Shown here: piece after piece, positions 36,251 through 45,721 of the stretch
How the letters are laid out: each line of letters begins with the position of its first letter
Numbering within the stretch: position 1 is the first letter of the stretch
Assembly (NCBI GenBank): GCA_016722515.1
Contig: JADKJE010000001.1
Coordinates: forward strand, 868,001-932,000
DNA from: Alphaproteobacteria bacterium
GTDB taxonomy: Bacteria > Pseudomonadota > Alphaproteobacteria > Rickettsiales > JADKJE01
Length of the DNA: 64,000 nt
Reading direction: 5' to 3'
Translations under genes and position numbers: made by a program
The notes under the pieces: model-generated
What the model was told of the DNA's origin: nothing
Seen by the model: only the letters and a program-made list of their open reading frames with translations
Databases searched by the model: none

Positions 36251-38371
36251 TTATTGACGCTTAAGTGACGGAGCCATACTGATGTTGTCCTTAGCCTTTT
36301 GACGGCTTACTTGGTCTACCTTTCTATCTAATGTCACAGTATTGCGATTAAGATCTCTTTCTTGATTTAAGTTTCTCACAGATTGAACAATGAAATTACT
36401 TTGACTTTCAGAATGCTTATAAATATGCACAGCAATTTTGGTAAGCAACAGTTCCGCCATATCTTTGGTCAGAAGGAGATCGGGCGTATCAATATGTCCT
36501 TTGGTGGTAATGATGGATTGGGTAATTTTGTTTTTTACGCCTGTGGTTTCGTCACGCTTAACGAGTGTTAAAGAATCAAGTGAGAAAAGCTCCTTAGCAT
36601 ACTTTTCTACCGGAAGCTTGCCCTTATAGTCGTATGCGCCCTTTTCCCATGAACCGTCAAGTTTTCCACACGCATTAATTGCAGCCATTTGTACATCCAA
36701 CAAGGTATAGATATTATCTGCTGGAATAAATTGATGTTGATTTTTAATAAATGTTTTCTTGTAAGGGACACCTTCTCTGCTTCTTTTGTCTGAAACTTTA
36801 TCTAATTTTCCCATACATTGCTTTGTTTGTAAAGTACGTAAATCACGTAAAGCAAGTGGGACAAAATTAGCCAACTTAGAATCCTTCGAGTTTACATTAT
36901 TGAAATCCAAAGCTTTTTCTAAAAAGACAACAGACTCTTGTGCGGAGAGAAGAATGACGTTGTTATCAATCAACAACAGGTCAGAGTAACCATTCTCAAG
37001 CAGGGTCTGATGGAGACGCTTAGCATTATCAGAATCCGCAAAACCGATACGGATACAACCCAAGGTCAGCGCAATCTGAGGCATTTCGGCTAAATATGTT
37101 TCATGATCGGCAAGGGTCAAATCAACCGAATCTGCACCTTTACCACATTTGGCCACGAGTGTCAGAGCGATTTTATCCTCAATGGGCGTTACTTTATCAG
37201 AAACTTGTTCTTTCCATGGATTCTTGAAATCATGTCTCCACACAAGCTGAGGCGTTTGTGGCTGATGAAGATCAACAGGAATTTTTTCGCTTATTTCCTT
37301 GCGGTATTGCAGTTCATCTTTAACAGAGAATGGGAAATTAAGTTCATTATAGACCGACTGGACTAAATACTGTTGCAAGTCGTGTCGATTATGAATACGC
37401 GGCATTTTAAACTCATCTATTGATGTGCTAAGGGTAAGAGCCGCAATGTTGTTTCTGGGCTCCAAAATACGTTCAACGTCAGGATGCTTCATCATTTCTG
37501 CTATGGCATCTTGGGCAATAGCCATAGCCATAGGCAATGTAAAGAATGATTTTGAATGAAAATCGGTGGATCCCTTTTCAAATTTACCACCGCTTTGTCC
37601 CATAAAGTGGTCGATAGCACTATCAATATACGCTTCTAAATTTTTCTTTTTATCGGTAGCGAATAGTTCTCCCACTAGATTATTCGTCGTTTCTATAAGG
37701 ATACGTCTCTTAAGGCTTTCAACACTTATGGTAAAGAGTCTTGGAATTTGCTGGTCATATCTGATATACTTTTTATAAGCTTTACCACTATGCCCATCGG
37801 TGGCTTTAATTGATTTTAATTTGTCTTGTGCATAGGCATATTGAAGTTTTCTAATATCACGAGCAACCAATTGAACAAAATTCTCCAAATGAGGGTTAGC
37901 TTCACTTGCATTAAAATCGAGTGTATGTCCTAAGAAATAGGGCACAAGCACAGGTGGGATCATTACACAATGCGAAAAACCCTCATCTGGTTTACCAAGG
38001 CGATAATAAGGCCTTGCCATGGCTTGTACGAAGGGCGATTCAAATTTTTGATCGGCTTTTTTAAGGGTTTGGCACAACCTTTCTGCTTGTTGTTGCGTCT
38101 GTACCCCAATAAATATTGCACCAAATTCAAGGGCAACAACTGGATTAGCCCCATGAAGCTGCAAGCCAAATTTTTCATTTAAACAACGCTCAATACGTTG
38201 TTCTGGAGTAACTGATCCTTTGTTCCTTTTATTGGCTATAGTGGCCTTATAGGGATTGGCGTAGCTCTCATTAACGGGATACGGCTCGGCGACTTCACTT
38301 ATGCCACTATTAGAAACCCTAGGCTGTCGATTAGAACCCATAGTCATTTTTCTTACTCTCGCTTTAGACAT
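36251..38371 (-). CDS. 706-residue protein with two tandem homologous modules; unknown
   Basis: Two halves align with each other: residues ~82-290 and ~436-600. Shared landmarks are G(A/C)I(F/R)IG, A(E/K)RL.QTL, LDFN, L.NFV.L..RD.R.LQ, YKK and EKG..D. The second also resembles residues 97-153 of the 1078-residue protein next to it. No catalytic motif recognised. The N-terminus is basic without a signal peptide. Both genes face the same way with 276 bases between them, so they are probably a related pair. No known family assigned. Confidence 0.6.
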   Translation of the reverse strand: MSKARVRKMTMGSNRQPRVSNSGISEVAEPYPVNESYANPYKATIANKRNKGSVTPEQRIERCLNEKFGLQLHGANPVVALEFGAIFIGVQTQQQAERLCQTLKKADQKFESPFVQAMARPYYRLGKPDEGFSHCVMIPPVLVPYFLGHTLDFNASEANPHLENFVQLVARDIRKLQYAYAQDKLKSIKATDGHSGKAYKKYIRYDQQIPRLFTISVESLKRRILIETTNNLVGELFATDKKKNLEAYIDSAIDHFMGQSGGKFEKGSTDFHSKSFFTLPMAMAIAQDAIAEMMKHPDVERILEPRNNIAALTLSTSIDEFKMPRIHNRHDLQQYLVQSVYNELNFPFSVKDELQYRKEISEKIPVDLHQPQTPQLVWRHDFKNPWKEQVSDKVTPIEDKIALTLVAKCGKGADSVDLTLADHETYLAEMPQIALTLGCIRIGFADSDNAKRLHQTLLENGYSDLLLIDNNVILLSAQESVVFLEKALDFNNVNSKDSKLANFVPLALRDLRTLQTKQCMGKLDKVSDKRSREGVPYKKTFIKNQHQFIPADNIYTLLDVQMAAINACGKLDGSWEKGAYDYKGKLPVEKYAKELFSLDSLTLVKRDETTGVKNKITQSIITTKGHIDTPDLLLTKDMAELLLTKIAVHIYKHSESQSNFIVQSVRNLNQERDLNRNTVTLDRKVDQVSRQKAKDNISMAPSLKRQ

Positions 38372-38958
38372 ATTATCTCCTTGCTTACTTCCGATGAACG
38401 AATACTGAATTATCTATAAATATTTACAAATTGAAGCTCCATTATACTAGGAATAGAAATCTGTTCAATGCTAATAATGTTAAATATTTTTTAAATAAAA
38501 TTCCAACGAATACGAATGATCCATAGTTTAGTTGCTACCAGTTTTATATATTCTCAACGGTTCTCCCCCCACTTTTGGGAAATGAGTTTGGTGGAACGCT
38601 TGTCGAAGGGGACTAGTCTTGAAATTGCATGCAACAAAAGAAGCCATCCCCAGCGGTGTCACAATCGACGCAACGGCACCGCTTAGGGTCGTTGTCGACG
38701 AGATTCTTGCAAAATGCACTGAAAAAGACCACGGGAGCTGCTAGATATTGGTTGCAAGCCCCCCCCCGCTTGCAACGTGCCATTGATGCGGTAACACGCG
38801 CAGTTCACCACGTCTAGAATGCCACACATTTCATCTACAGCCATCGCCGTCTTAAATACACCTCAGAGCTATCTGCGGCTATCATGACCATCGATGAACG
38901 TTCCACCTTATCAATTAACGAGATTGTGCACCAACCTGTGGCTTCATAAACTGCTTCA
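38372..38958. other. 587-base gene-free stretch, with a G+C-richer part and a C8-loop hairpin
   Basis: The part from ~38560 to 38830 looks richer in G+C than its surroundings. At 38751-38776 an inverted repeat GTTGCAAGC / GCTTGCAAC encloses eight C. Short frames here have no family match. Parts could be remnants of a gene from another source. Confidence 0.4.
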
Positions 38959-39285
38959 CTAGTGTATTGCCCTGTTCTTCATAGTGATTATAACCATAGG
39001 ATGTCCCCAGTCGAGGTGCAACTTGCTGCATGCCCTCCGAGCTGAATGATGCCAGTCATAATTTTTCATGGCATCAATCTCGACACATACCTGGGCCAGC
39101 TTACTAAAAATTGCTTGATAAGCTTCTTCTGGCAGATGTTTCTGTAATACAGCATCCCTTTCTTGGAGTGGCAAATTGATAAGACTGTTCAAAAGCGTTT
39201 TATCTAGGTCACCGGCGACATTAAAGGAGACTGACAATTCAGCCAAGAGGTGATTTTTAATTTCTGCGCTTAAGCCTTTACGCAC
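38959..39285 (-). CDS. Small unknown protein or gene fragment
   Basis: 108 residues, mostly helical and charged (AEIKNHLLAELSVSF, ERDAVLQKHLPEEAYQAIFSKLAQV). The frame starts in the middle of what reads like a longer helical protein, and no ribosome site is obvious, so it may be a 3' remnant. No family recognised. Confidence 0.3.
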   Translation of the reverse strand: MRKGLSAEIKNHLLAELSVSFNVAGDLDKTLLNSLINLPLQERDAVLQKHLPEEAYQAIFSKLAQVCVEIDAMKNYDWHHSARRACSKLHLDWGHPMVIITMKNRAIH

Positions 39286-39457
39286 GTCACGCTCAAAAGT
39301 AAAGATAGTAAGGTTTCATCTAAGGGGGATTCAATATTTAACATTGAATAATATAAAATATTGGGAAATCGGTTGGAATGTTTAAATATGTAATTAAAGT
39401 CCAACAAATCTATGTTATGTTCCACGATATGACAGATCAAAAGCATAAAGGTATTCT

Positions 39458-42190
39458 ATGAAAGACGACGTTAATCAAATCAAAGACCAAATCAAACAAT
39501 TTGCTGCAATCGAAGATGATTTCGAATGCACGATTGATGCTGTGAGACTCATTAACGTAGTAGTATTAAGCTCTGGCCATATCTTTAGTGAAGATTCTGT
39601 TCCAAAGATGAACAACTCAAACCCATTTACACGTGTTAATTTCGATGAAAACTCAATTCTGAAGTCAGAAGCATTAAATCTATTTTTTAGGCATTATCAT
39701 GAGGACACATTAGATGCCAGCGACTTAAAACCAAATAAAGACGATGGCATATTATGGCCATCCATACTGCTTTGCTCTACCACCGGTTTGCCGATGAATT
39801 GTCCCGTACTTGCAAAAGATGGGAAACTCTATGATAAAGAAAGTCTCCTAGATCCAATAACAAAAGCACCTCTCACCATTTTTTCCGATAAAATTGTTCT
39901 TTTAAGTAATTTTAAGGAATTTTATGAAAAAAACGTGGTGATTCCACGAAAACAAAAAGAAGCTGATGAATTGGCAAAGAAAATGGCAGCGGAGGAAATA
40001 AAATTAGAGGCTCCAGAATCTGCGGGTCAGCTTCTTGAAAGTTCAAAGGTAATTCTAACTTCTTATATAGATAAGCATCAGTTGGATTTTAATTCTTCGC
40101 TTACAGGCTTGCCTTTAGAAGGACCTTTATTTGTAGGGAATACGGGAAATGTTTATGATCAAGCTTCATTGGATTACCTTAAAACAATCACTGGAAATTT
40201 AGACCTAAGTTTGATTGATGAAAAAACTTGCCACAAGAGCCGAAGTTTGTCAAAATTATTGTCGTCGGTAAGAAAAGATAAATGGGACACATTAATAACA
40301 CGGGAAACAAATGGGTATATTTATCCTGCTTGTTTTGTGAGCGAACAATCAGGAAATCTCCTTGAAAATCCGGTTCTTGCAAGTAATGGAAAATTCTATG
40401 AACAAGGTGAAATTAACCTTGGAGATTTTGATTCAGAAGGTAACGAAATCACTTTTGTGAGTGAGAGAGTTGAGCTTTTGGCTCAGCTAATCAGTGGCTG
40501 TAGCCAAGAAATAATGTTACAGTCGCCTTATCCCGTCGATCTGAGACCTGAAGAAAATAATCCTCGTCAGGTTAAAAATCCAAAACGTGAACGAATTCTT
40601 TTGAATTCTCACATATTATCAGTATTGGATTCATTCTCAGACGCTTCAACTCGTTCTAAATTGATTCAAACGTTTAATCGTAACTATAATCAATCAGTAG
40701 ACCAGGAAAGCCTTGAGACTGCATTAAAAGCAATTCTTTTGAAGGATGGAGGTGGAACGCATATAAAATTATTTAACATAATTCAAGAATGGGACGTTGA
40801 TAAGGGCTATAAGTTTCAATCGGACATAGCGTTAAGAGACGCATTATATAGAGAAATAAACGCGCATAATCGTACTGCCTCTGCCTTTTGTCTTATAGTA
40901 GACGCTGATCAATGTATTGATGAAATGCTTGCACTCACGCGCATACCTGCTATTAATGAGAATTATGCCAACCACAAATACTCTCAGGTAAACCCAAAAA
41001 ATCAACCTCAATCATATTTTTATGAGAATATTTTTGCCCTCCCAGGAGCTCCTAGATTCTCCGTTATCACTGAAGACAAATCCCGGCCTAATCTACGCCA
41101 GAATAATCAGTTGCCTCAATCGTATTCGTATGGCAATCGTTACCAGAATTATCAACAAGATCTGCCTAATTCCAACGTTAAAATTATGATTGACCTGCCG
41201 AATTATTCAGCTCCTTCAAGCGAGCTCGGGTACTATAATCTGCCGCCTCAACCATCTCCTGTTCCTACTAGAAACGCATCTCTTCCTTCACACGGTTTAA
41301 ACCCATCACAAAACAATAATATTTCAAAATCTGAACGCAAATTAAATGAATTAAATGAAAAGGTTTTAGTTAAGACTAGAAAATTGGTTTCTTCTAAAGG
41401 TTATAGTTATGAACAGGATTTAGAATTAAAATATCGCTTAAAATCAAAAGTCATTAGGTATAATAATAAGAAAAAACAAAGCTCTTTTGAAAAACGAGTG
41501 GATAATTTGGTTGATAATCTTCTTGATAGCCGAATGCTCCCTGCGAAGAAAGAGGAGGCCTTTACGGCATTAAATATTGTTTTGGGATTGAATGCCCCAG
41601 AGCCCCATGAAATTAACTCTTATAAGGATAATTTGAAAAAACTTATCGAAGAGGAATATGGCTATACACAAGATCCATTTGAGTCATTCATATCTAGAAT
41701 AAGAAATTTGGGTAACAATCAACTACCCTATGGTAATCCACTCAGATGGCCAAAGAGCCAAAAACGAAGAGGTGAAGCACTTTTGGATATTGATTCCTAT
41801 TTAACTAAATGTATAGAAGTCGCACGTGATCCTAGAAAAACGGCGCAGGATATAAAGGGTTATGAAAAAAAACGTGTTTATCCTTTGAAGCCTTTGGTGC
41901 TGACTCTCCCAAATGAATTAAGCAATCAAATACTTGTTGCGGCAAAAAGGGCTACAGGGTTAAAGCGCAACAGTAGAATTCATAAAAACGGATTGATTCC
42001 TTTTGAGCAATCGATCATACGTGATATTGATGCGATAGTCGCAACCAGCAATGTTAAACCTTATATTAAAAAGGCAGTGACATCAATTCCCGCAGAATCG
42101 CGTGCCGAAAGCATTAGAAATTTAACCTTTGACATAATTTACAGTATAGCAGAGAAGAAAAGTGGTGTAGAGAAGAAAAGAGGTAGATAA
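39458..42190 (+). CDS. 910-residue protein with four tandem U-box-like modules; candidate ubiquitin-ligase effector
   Basis: AAAGG lies 8 bases before the ATG. Four segments follow the U-box pattern (P-V-x4-G-x2-Y, then a D/N-P-x-T-like turn, then L plus a final leucine helix). They are ~22-82 (VVVLSSGHIF, NPFTRVNF), ~100-160 (CPVLAKDGKLYDKESL, DPITKAPL), ~206-275 (GPLFVGNTGNVYDQASL) and ~288-348 (NPVLASNGKFYEQGEI). U-box domains recruit ubiquitin-conjugating E2 enzymes, so in a bacterium they imply action inside a eukaryotic host. A Pro/Asn/Gln/Tyr-rich linker (~510-640) and a long basic helical region follow. There is no signal peptide. The individual modules are degenerate, so some may be structural only. 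Confidence 0.72.
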   Translation: MKDDVNQIKDQIKQFAAIEDDFECTIDAVRLINVVVLSSGHIFSEDSVPKMNNSNPFTRVNFDENSILKSEALNLFFRHYHEDTLDASDLKPNKDDGILWPSILLCSTTGLPMNCPVLAKDGKLYDKESLLDPITKAPLTIFSDKIVLLSNFKEFYEKNVVIPRKQKEADELAKKMAAEEIKLEAPESAGQLLESSKVILTSYIDKHQLDFNSSLTGLPLEGPLFVGNTGNVYDQASLDYLKTITGNLDLSLIDEKTCHKSRSLSKLLSSVRKDKWDTLITRETNGYIYPACFVSEQSGNLLENPVLASNGKFYEQGEINLGDFDSEGNEITFVSERVELLAQLISGCSQEIMLQSPYPVDLRPEENNPRQVKNPKRERILLNSHILSVLDSFSDASTRSKLIQTFNRNYNQSVDQESLETALKAILLKDGGGTHIKLFNIIQEWDVDKGYKFQSDIALRDALYREINAHNRTASAFCLIVDADQCIDEMLALTRIPAINENYANHKYSQVNPKNQPQSYFYENIFALPGAPRFSVITEDKSRPNLRQNNQLPQSYSYGNRYQNYQQDLPNSNVKIMIDLPNYSAPSSELGYYNLPPQPSPVPTRNASLPSHGLNPSQNNNISKSERKLNELNEKVLVKTRKLVSSKGYSYEQDLELKYRLKSKVIRYNNKKKQSSFEKRVDNLVDNLLDSRMLPAKKEEAFTALNIVLGLNAPEPHEINSYKDNLKKLIEEEYGYTQDPFESFISRIRNLGNNQLPYGNPLRWPKSQKRRGEALLDIDSYLTKCIEVARDPRKTAQDIKGYEKKRVYPLKPLVLTLPNELSNQILVAAKRATGLKRNSRIHKNGLIPFEQSIIRDIDAIVATSNVKPYIKKAVTSIPAESRAESIRNLTFDIIYSIAEKKSGVEKKRGR

Positions 42191-42263
42191 TAGGAATTGG
42201 AAGGTTCTGCAAGATAATTATAGAGTTTTGCGTCATCTGTCACATTCTATCCTTCAAGCAAGA

Positions 42264-42440
42264 TTATTTTTGTCCTAGGGATAGAAAGGTAAAAACCACG
42301 CCGCTGATAATCAAGCGGCCGCCTAATGCCATCGCAAGACTGAGTTGTTCATACAGAAACACAACGAAAAGCAGCGCTCCAAAAAGCGGAGCCAGCAGCA
42401 TAAAAGCAGCCACGTGATGCGTAGGGTACCGCTGGAGCAG
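42264..42440 (-). pseudogene. C-terminal remnant of an EamA-type transporter
   Basis: The last ~60 residues (LLQRYPTHHVAAFMLLAPLFGALLFVVFLYEQLSL...GGRLIISGVV) match the final two membrane helices of EamA/DMT permeases. The gene breaks off at the direct repeat at 42441, where a tRNA-Ser-targeted element begins. The upstream codons of the open frame belong to that element, not to the transporter. Confidence 0.8.
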
Positions 42441-42459
42441 CTTCGGATCAAGATATGGC
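42441..42459. repeat. Direct repeat (left), att-like site of the tRNA-Ser element
   Basis: CTTCGGATCAAGATATGGC, identical to 44247-44265. It is followed by AAGAGGGGCGG, which loosely mimics the tRNA-Ser 3' end GGAGAGAGGGGG. Both copies sit in a frame coding LRIKIW. Confidence 0.8.
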
Positions 42460-42688
42460 AAGAGGGGCGGACGAATTAACATAATATACATATCCAATAT
42501 GAATTTTAGATATACCCCCAGAAGTGCCCCCCAAATTCTTTTTAGCTTGTTTAAAAGTCTTTGTTAACAAACTTCTTGCTTCTGATAAATGCTGCAATTA
42601 CAATACCATCTATTTTCAGCCCATTCAATTCCATAGATAATAAATTTTAACGAACTGATCACGCCATATACGAGAAGGAGGCGGCATA

Positions 42689-43009
42689 ATGAAAATTGAG
42701 ATCGTCCAGGAATTAACATTAACCTTTGAAGGCCATGCTCAACAGACTGAAACAGGTGTTGAATACTGGTTAGCACGGGATATTCAGCATCTGCGGGGTT
42801 ATGCGCACTGGAAAAACTTTATAAACGTATTAAATAAGGCAAAAACTGCTTGTGAAGTTTCTGGTCACCACATCATAGACCATTTTGCCGATATCGGAAA
42901 AATGGTCGATCTTGGTTCTGGTAGCCGCCGTGAAATCGATGATATCATGCTTACCCGTTACGCCTGTTATCTTACCTCACACACGGATTGTAATTATTAT
43001 GCCATCTAA
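42689..43009 (+). pseudogene. DinD-like protein, truncated
   Basis: A perfect AAGGAGG ribosome site precedes the ATG. The ~95 residues match the start of DinD (EYWLARDIQHLRGYAHWKNFINVLNKAK, DHFADIGKMVDLGSGSRREIDD, LTRYACYL) and then end abruptly. DinD of E. coli (about 275 residues) inhibits RecA activities and is SOS-induced. It is related to the BRO/KilA-N world, like the cargo of the tRNA-Asn island. The N-terminal fragment might still be expressed. Confidence 0.82.
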
Positions 43010-43137
43010 TTTTAACTTGACAAAGGGAAGGGATTCGTGCTATTAATTATATTAATAATACTCGCACGGCCTCTCCATGGAAGCGTACCCGGCGAGTTTT
43101 TTTATGTCTAAAAAGCACTTTAATAAACCCCCTCTAA

Positions 43138-43981
43138 CTAGGGCGTGTCCTCAATTATGCTTTTGCACATAAAATGGCTGCAAATTGGCTGAATAAGTGA
43201 GATTGTTTCTTAATATTGAAGAGAGGTTTTACATATGGTGCGACAATTTTTAAGCGATTCAATCTGGGAACAACTTCAAAGGACAATGAAAGCGAAAGGA
43301 TGCCATCGCTGGAAAAATGATCGTGCAGTTATGGAAGCTTCGTACAGGAGCTCCCTGGCGAGATGTTCCTGAGGAATTTTGTCCCTGGAAAACAGCCTAT
43401 AATCGCTTTAACCGTTGGGCTGCGAAAGGGTTGTGGGAGATTTTTTTTTGAGCTACGAGGCGAAATTGATACGGAGTAGGTATTCGCCGACGGAAGTTAT
43501 GTCCGCGCTCATCAGCATGCAAGTGGAGCTCGGCGTGGCGAAGAACGTGCCATCGGAATGTCTAGAGGAGGAGCAACTACTAAGATTCACATTGCCGCCG
43601 ATGCGCATGGAAATCCGATCGATTTTGAAATCACTGGGGGTGAAGTCCACGATGCCAAAGTAGCCGATAACATCATCGGAAAGATAGGAGTGGAAGACCA
43701 TTTTATAGCAGACAAAGGCTACGATTCCCAAGCAATCCGAGCGCAAGCAAAAGAGGCGAGGATGAATCCTGTTATTCCACGAAAATCCAATAGCAAAAAG
43801 CCAAACCCAGAGTTTGACTCGTATCTATACAAGTTCCGCCATTTAGCAGAAAATCTTTTTGCAAGACTGAAACACTTTAGAAGCATTGCGACACGATTTG
43901 AAAAATTGGCTCGAAATTTCAAAGCTATGCTCTTTCTAGCCTGTACATTCATTTGGATATCAAATTGAGGACACGCCCTAG
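43138..43981 (+). mobile_element. IS5-family (IS427-like) insertion sequence, degenerate
   Basis: 844 bp with perfect 19-bp terminal inverted repeats (CTAGGGCGTGTCCTCAATT and its complement). TA or CTA at both ends fits the short target duplication of the group. Contains one broken transposase gene. Confidence 0.9.
43234..43968 (+). pseudogene. IS5-type transposase with several frameshifts
   Basis: Starts MVRQFLSDSIWEQL and changes frame at about 43325, 43450 and 43550. Across frames one can read the usual WRDVPEEFCPWKTAYNRF, FADGSYV (D), GGATTKIHIAADAHGNP, ADKGYDSQAIR (D) and the final ENLFARLKHFRSIATRFEK (E). About 245 residues when joined. Not functional. Confidence 0.85.
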
Positions 43982-44246
43982 TAGGGAAAAACAGATCTCG
44001 TGACTTTGTTTTCATCGAAAAAGCTCCAACTGTACAGACTCACTTTGATGCTTTTCGTTTGGTGCATGAAAGTGAGTGTTCACGGTAGGAGATGTGGAAT
44101 CATATAAGGGCATGGGGGTATCTAAAGTACCCCCATAAATACCCCTAAGTACCACCGGATGCCAAGAAATACCCCCAGACCTTACTGGACGATATCGGAG
44201 GGAAGAATCTTTGATTTTATTGGGTTTGTTGGATCTTTCGAGACCA

Positions 44247-44265
44247 CTTCGGATCAAGATATGGC
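44247..44265. repeat. Direct repeat (right), att-like site at tRNA-Ser
   Basis: CTTCGGATCAAGATATGGC. Its last four bases (TGGC) are the start of the tRNA-Ser antisense 3' end. The open frame that crosses it (LRIKIWRREGDSNPR) is typical of an integrase tail reading into a tRNA. Confidence 0.8.
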
Positions 44266-44351
44266 GGAGAGAGGGGGATTCGAACCCCCGAAAGCTGTTA
44301 CACTTTACACGCTTTCCAAGCGTGCGCCATCGACCGCTCGGCCACCTCTCC
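44262..44351 (-). tRNA. tRNA-Ser(GGA)
   Basis: 90 nt with a long variable arm. Acceptor GGAGAGG/CTCTCTCC-type pairing, anticodon stem CACGC/GCGTG, loop TTGGAAA (anticodon GGA), T loop TTCGAAT, CCA encoded. Its 3' end is the target of the small element to its left. Confidence 0.95.
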
Positions 44352-44453
44352 GCAAGAAGCTGGCATTCTACGCTATTAAAGCCCCCTTGTCAGCAAGTAA
44401 TTATCCTTGCAACCACCTCAATGACGAATCTTATGGATCATTCCACGACAACG

Positions 44454-44975
44454 TCATTTGGTATTATAGAGGGTTATCTTCTTCTCAAGATCACTGATAA
44501 TATCAATTAATTGCTTAATTTCTTGTTCTTTAAGGGCATCAATTTTTTGATGCAAGAGTTCAATTTCCATTTCTGCCTTTACATTCACCGTATAATCATT
44601 TTCCACTTTTTTTCGGTCTATGGCGTTTTGGCGGTTTTGGCTCATCATGATAATCGGGGCCGTAAAGGCAGCTTGAAATGACAATAAAAGATTCAATAAG
44701 ATAAAAGGATACGGATCCCAAACCCTTATCCACGAAATAACATTCAGTAACAACCATAACAACAGTAAGCTGCTTTGAATAATAATAAACGTCCAGGAAC
44801 CAACCGTACTTGCCACCGCATCAGAAATTCGCTCTCCAATGGTAACCCCTTCCAGACGTATTTTACGATGGGCTGGCCTCAGCTTCCTGAGTTCAGGCAA
44901 CGACAACGACTCACCATTACGGTTGGCTTTTGATGGCTTATGAACAGGATGGGTGGCTTGAGTTACTGCTGACAT
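44454..44975 (-). CDS. DUF1003 membrane protein
   Basis: 173 residues. Two membrane helices lie at ~67-82 and ~93-112 (WTFIIIQSSLLLLWLLLNVISW, PFILLNLLLSFQAAFTAPIIMMSQ). The conserved RQNAIDRKKVENDYTVNVKAE block follows, then a C-terminal coiled coil. This is the DUF1003 signature. Function unknown; members are widespread inner-membrane proteins. Confidence 0.9.
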   Translation of the reverse strand: MSAVTQATHPVHKPSKANRNGESLSLPELRKLRPAHRKIRLEGVTIGERISDAVASTVGSWTFIIIQSSLLLLWLLLNVISWIRVWDPYPFILLNLLLSFQAAFTAPIIMMSQNRQNAIDRKKVENDYTVNVKAEMEIELLHQKIDALKEQEIKQLIDIISDLEKKITLYNTK

Positions 44976-45032
44976 ATTTCTACCCTCGTGAATTTAAGAC
45001 AAACCTATATCCCTAAGAATAGACCAATATCA

Positions 45033-45404
45033 CTAGCTTTTTGCTGCCATGTTTGGCTGCCATAATCCCAGAGCAGCTCCAGTAGGGTCTACCAGGACGC
45101 TCAGCCATCCCATACCCATAATTTCAGTGACATCTTTTACGATCGTAGCACCAAGGGCGCGTGCCTGTTCCGTTGCGACCTTAATATCATCCACTTGTAC
45201 ATAGGCAAGCCACGATGAGGGCGCACCAGCCATTGGATGTTTCATTAATCCACCCCCCGTACCTTCACCAACCTGGATCATGGTATAGATATCACCGCCT
45301 TCCATCGGCACCTCTTCCATTTTCCAATCAAACAATTTTCCATAAAAAGCCTTAGCTTTGTTGACGTCCGTGGTATTTAATTCAACGTGAACAAAAGGAT
45401 TTGG
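45033..45404 (-). CDS. VOC/glyoxalase-family protein
   Basis: About 123 residues from the ATG at 45404 (MPNPFVHVELNTTDVNKAK), preceded by GGAGA; the frame continues upstream to 45452 without a ribosome site. Two beta-alpha-beta-beta-beta modules of the vicinal-oxygen-chelate fold are visible: FVHVELNTTDVNKAKAFYGKLFDW, and WLAYVQVDDIKVATEQARALGA ending VLVDPTGAALGLWQ. Metal-dependent enzyme or binding protein; substrate unknown. Confidence 0.88.
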   Translation of the reverse strand, partial: PNPFVHVELNTTDVNKAKAFYGKLFDWKMEEVPMEGGDIYTMIQVGEGTGGGLMKHPMAGAPSSWLAYVQVDDIKVATEQARALGATIVKDVTEIMGMGWLSVLVDPTGAALGLWQPNMAAKS

Positions 45405-45721
45405 CATTGGATAAGTCTCCGTAGAAGGTTCAATAGGGAATTCAATTATCAATGAGAAGGTAACGTCACTATAGGATCGTTGTCAGAGGAAAGTCAAATT
45501 ATATAACAAGAATCATGCCCTATTAGCCACATGAACGACATCCATCCTAACATCTTTTACTACAAATCTATATCCCATCCTCTTTCCCTTTTAAACAAAA
45601 ACCATAAAAACGTTAAATGTTTTTTCATCATCTCAGCCTAGGCTCCTTTACAGTTGAACGGGGATGTGTTAGACTTCTATCGTAGATTTTGTCATAATTT
45701 TGTAGATATGTAGAATATACC
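45405..45721. other. Intergenic region between divergent VOC and secretion genes
   Basis: 317 A+T-rich bases. It must hold the promoters of both directions. TTAGAC (45668) with CATAAT (45692) is a weak candidate for the secretion operon. No coding remnant. Confidence 0.3.

Noticed and set aside
38528..38817. Short open frames on both strands in the G+C-richer segment
   Set aside because: No ribosome site, no consistent frame, interrupted by the C8 hairpin.
44159..44510. Two overlapping frames across tRNA-Ser (MAERGGFEPP-type)
   Set aside because: These are tRNA antisense reading; the first part is useful only as evidence of an integrase tail, not as a gene.
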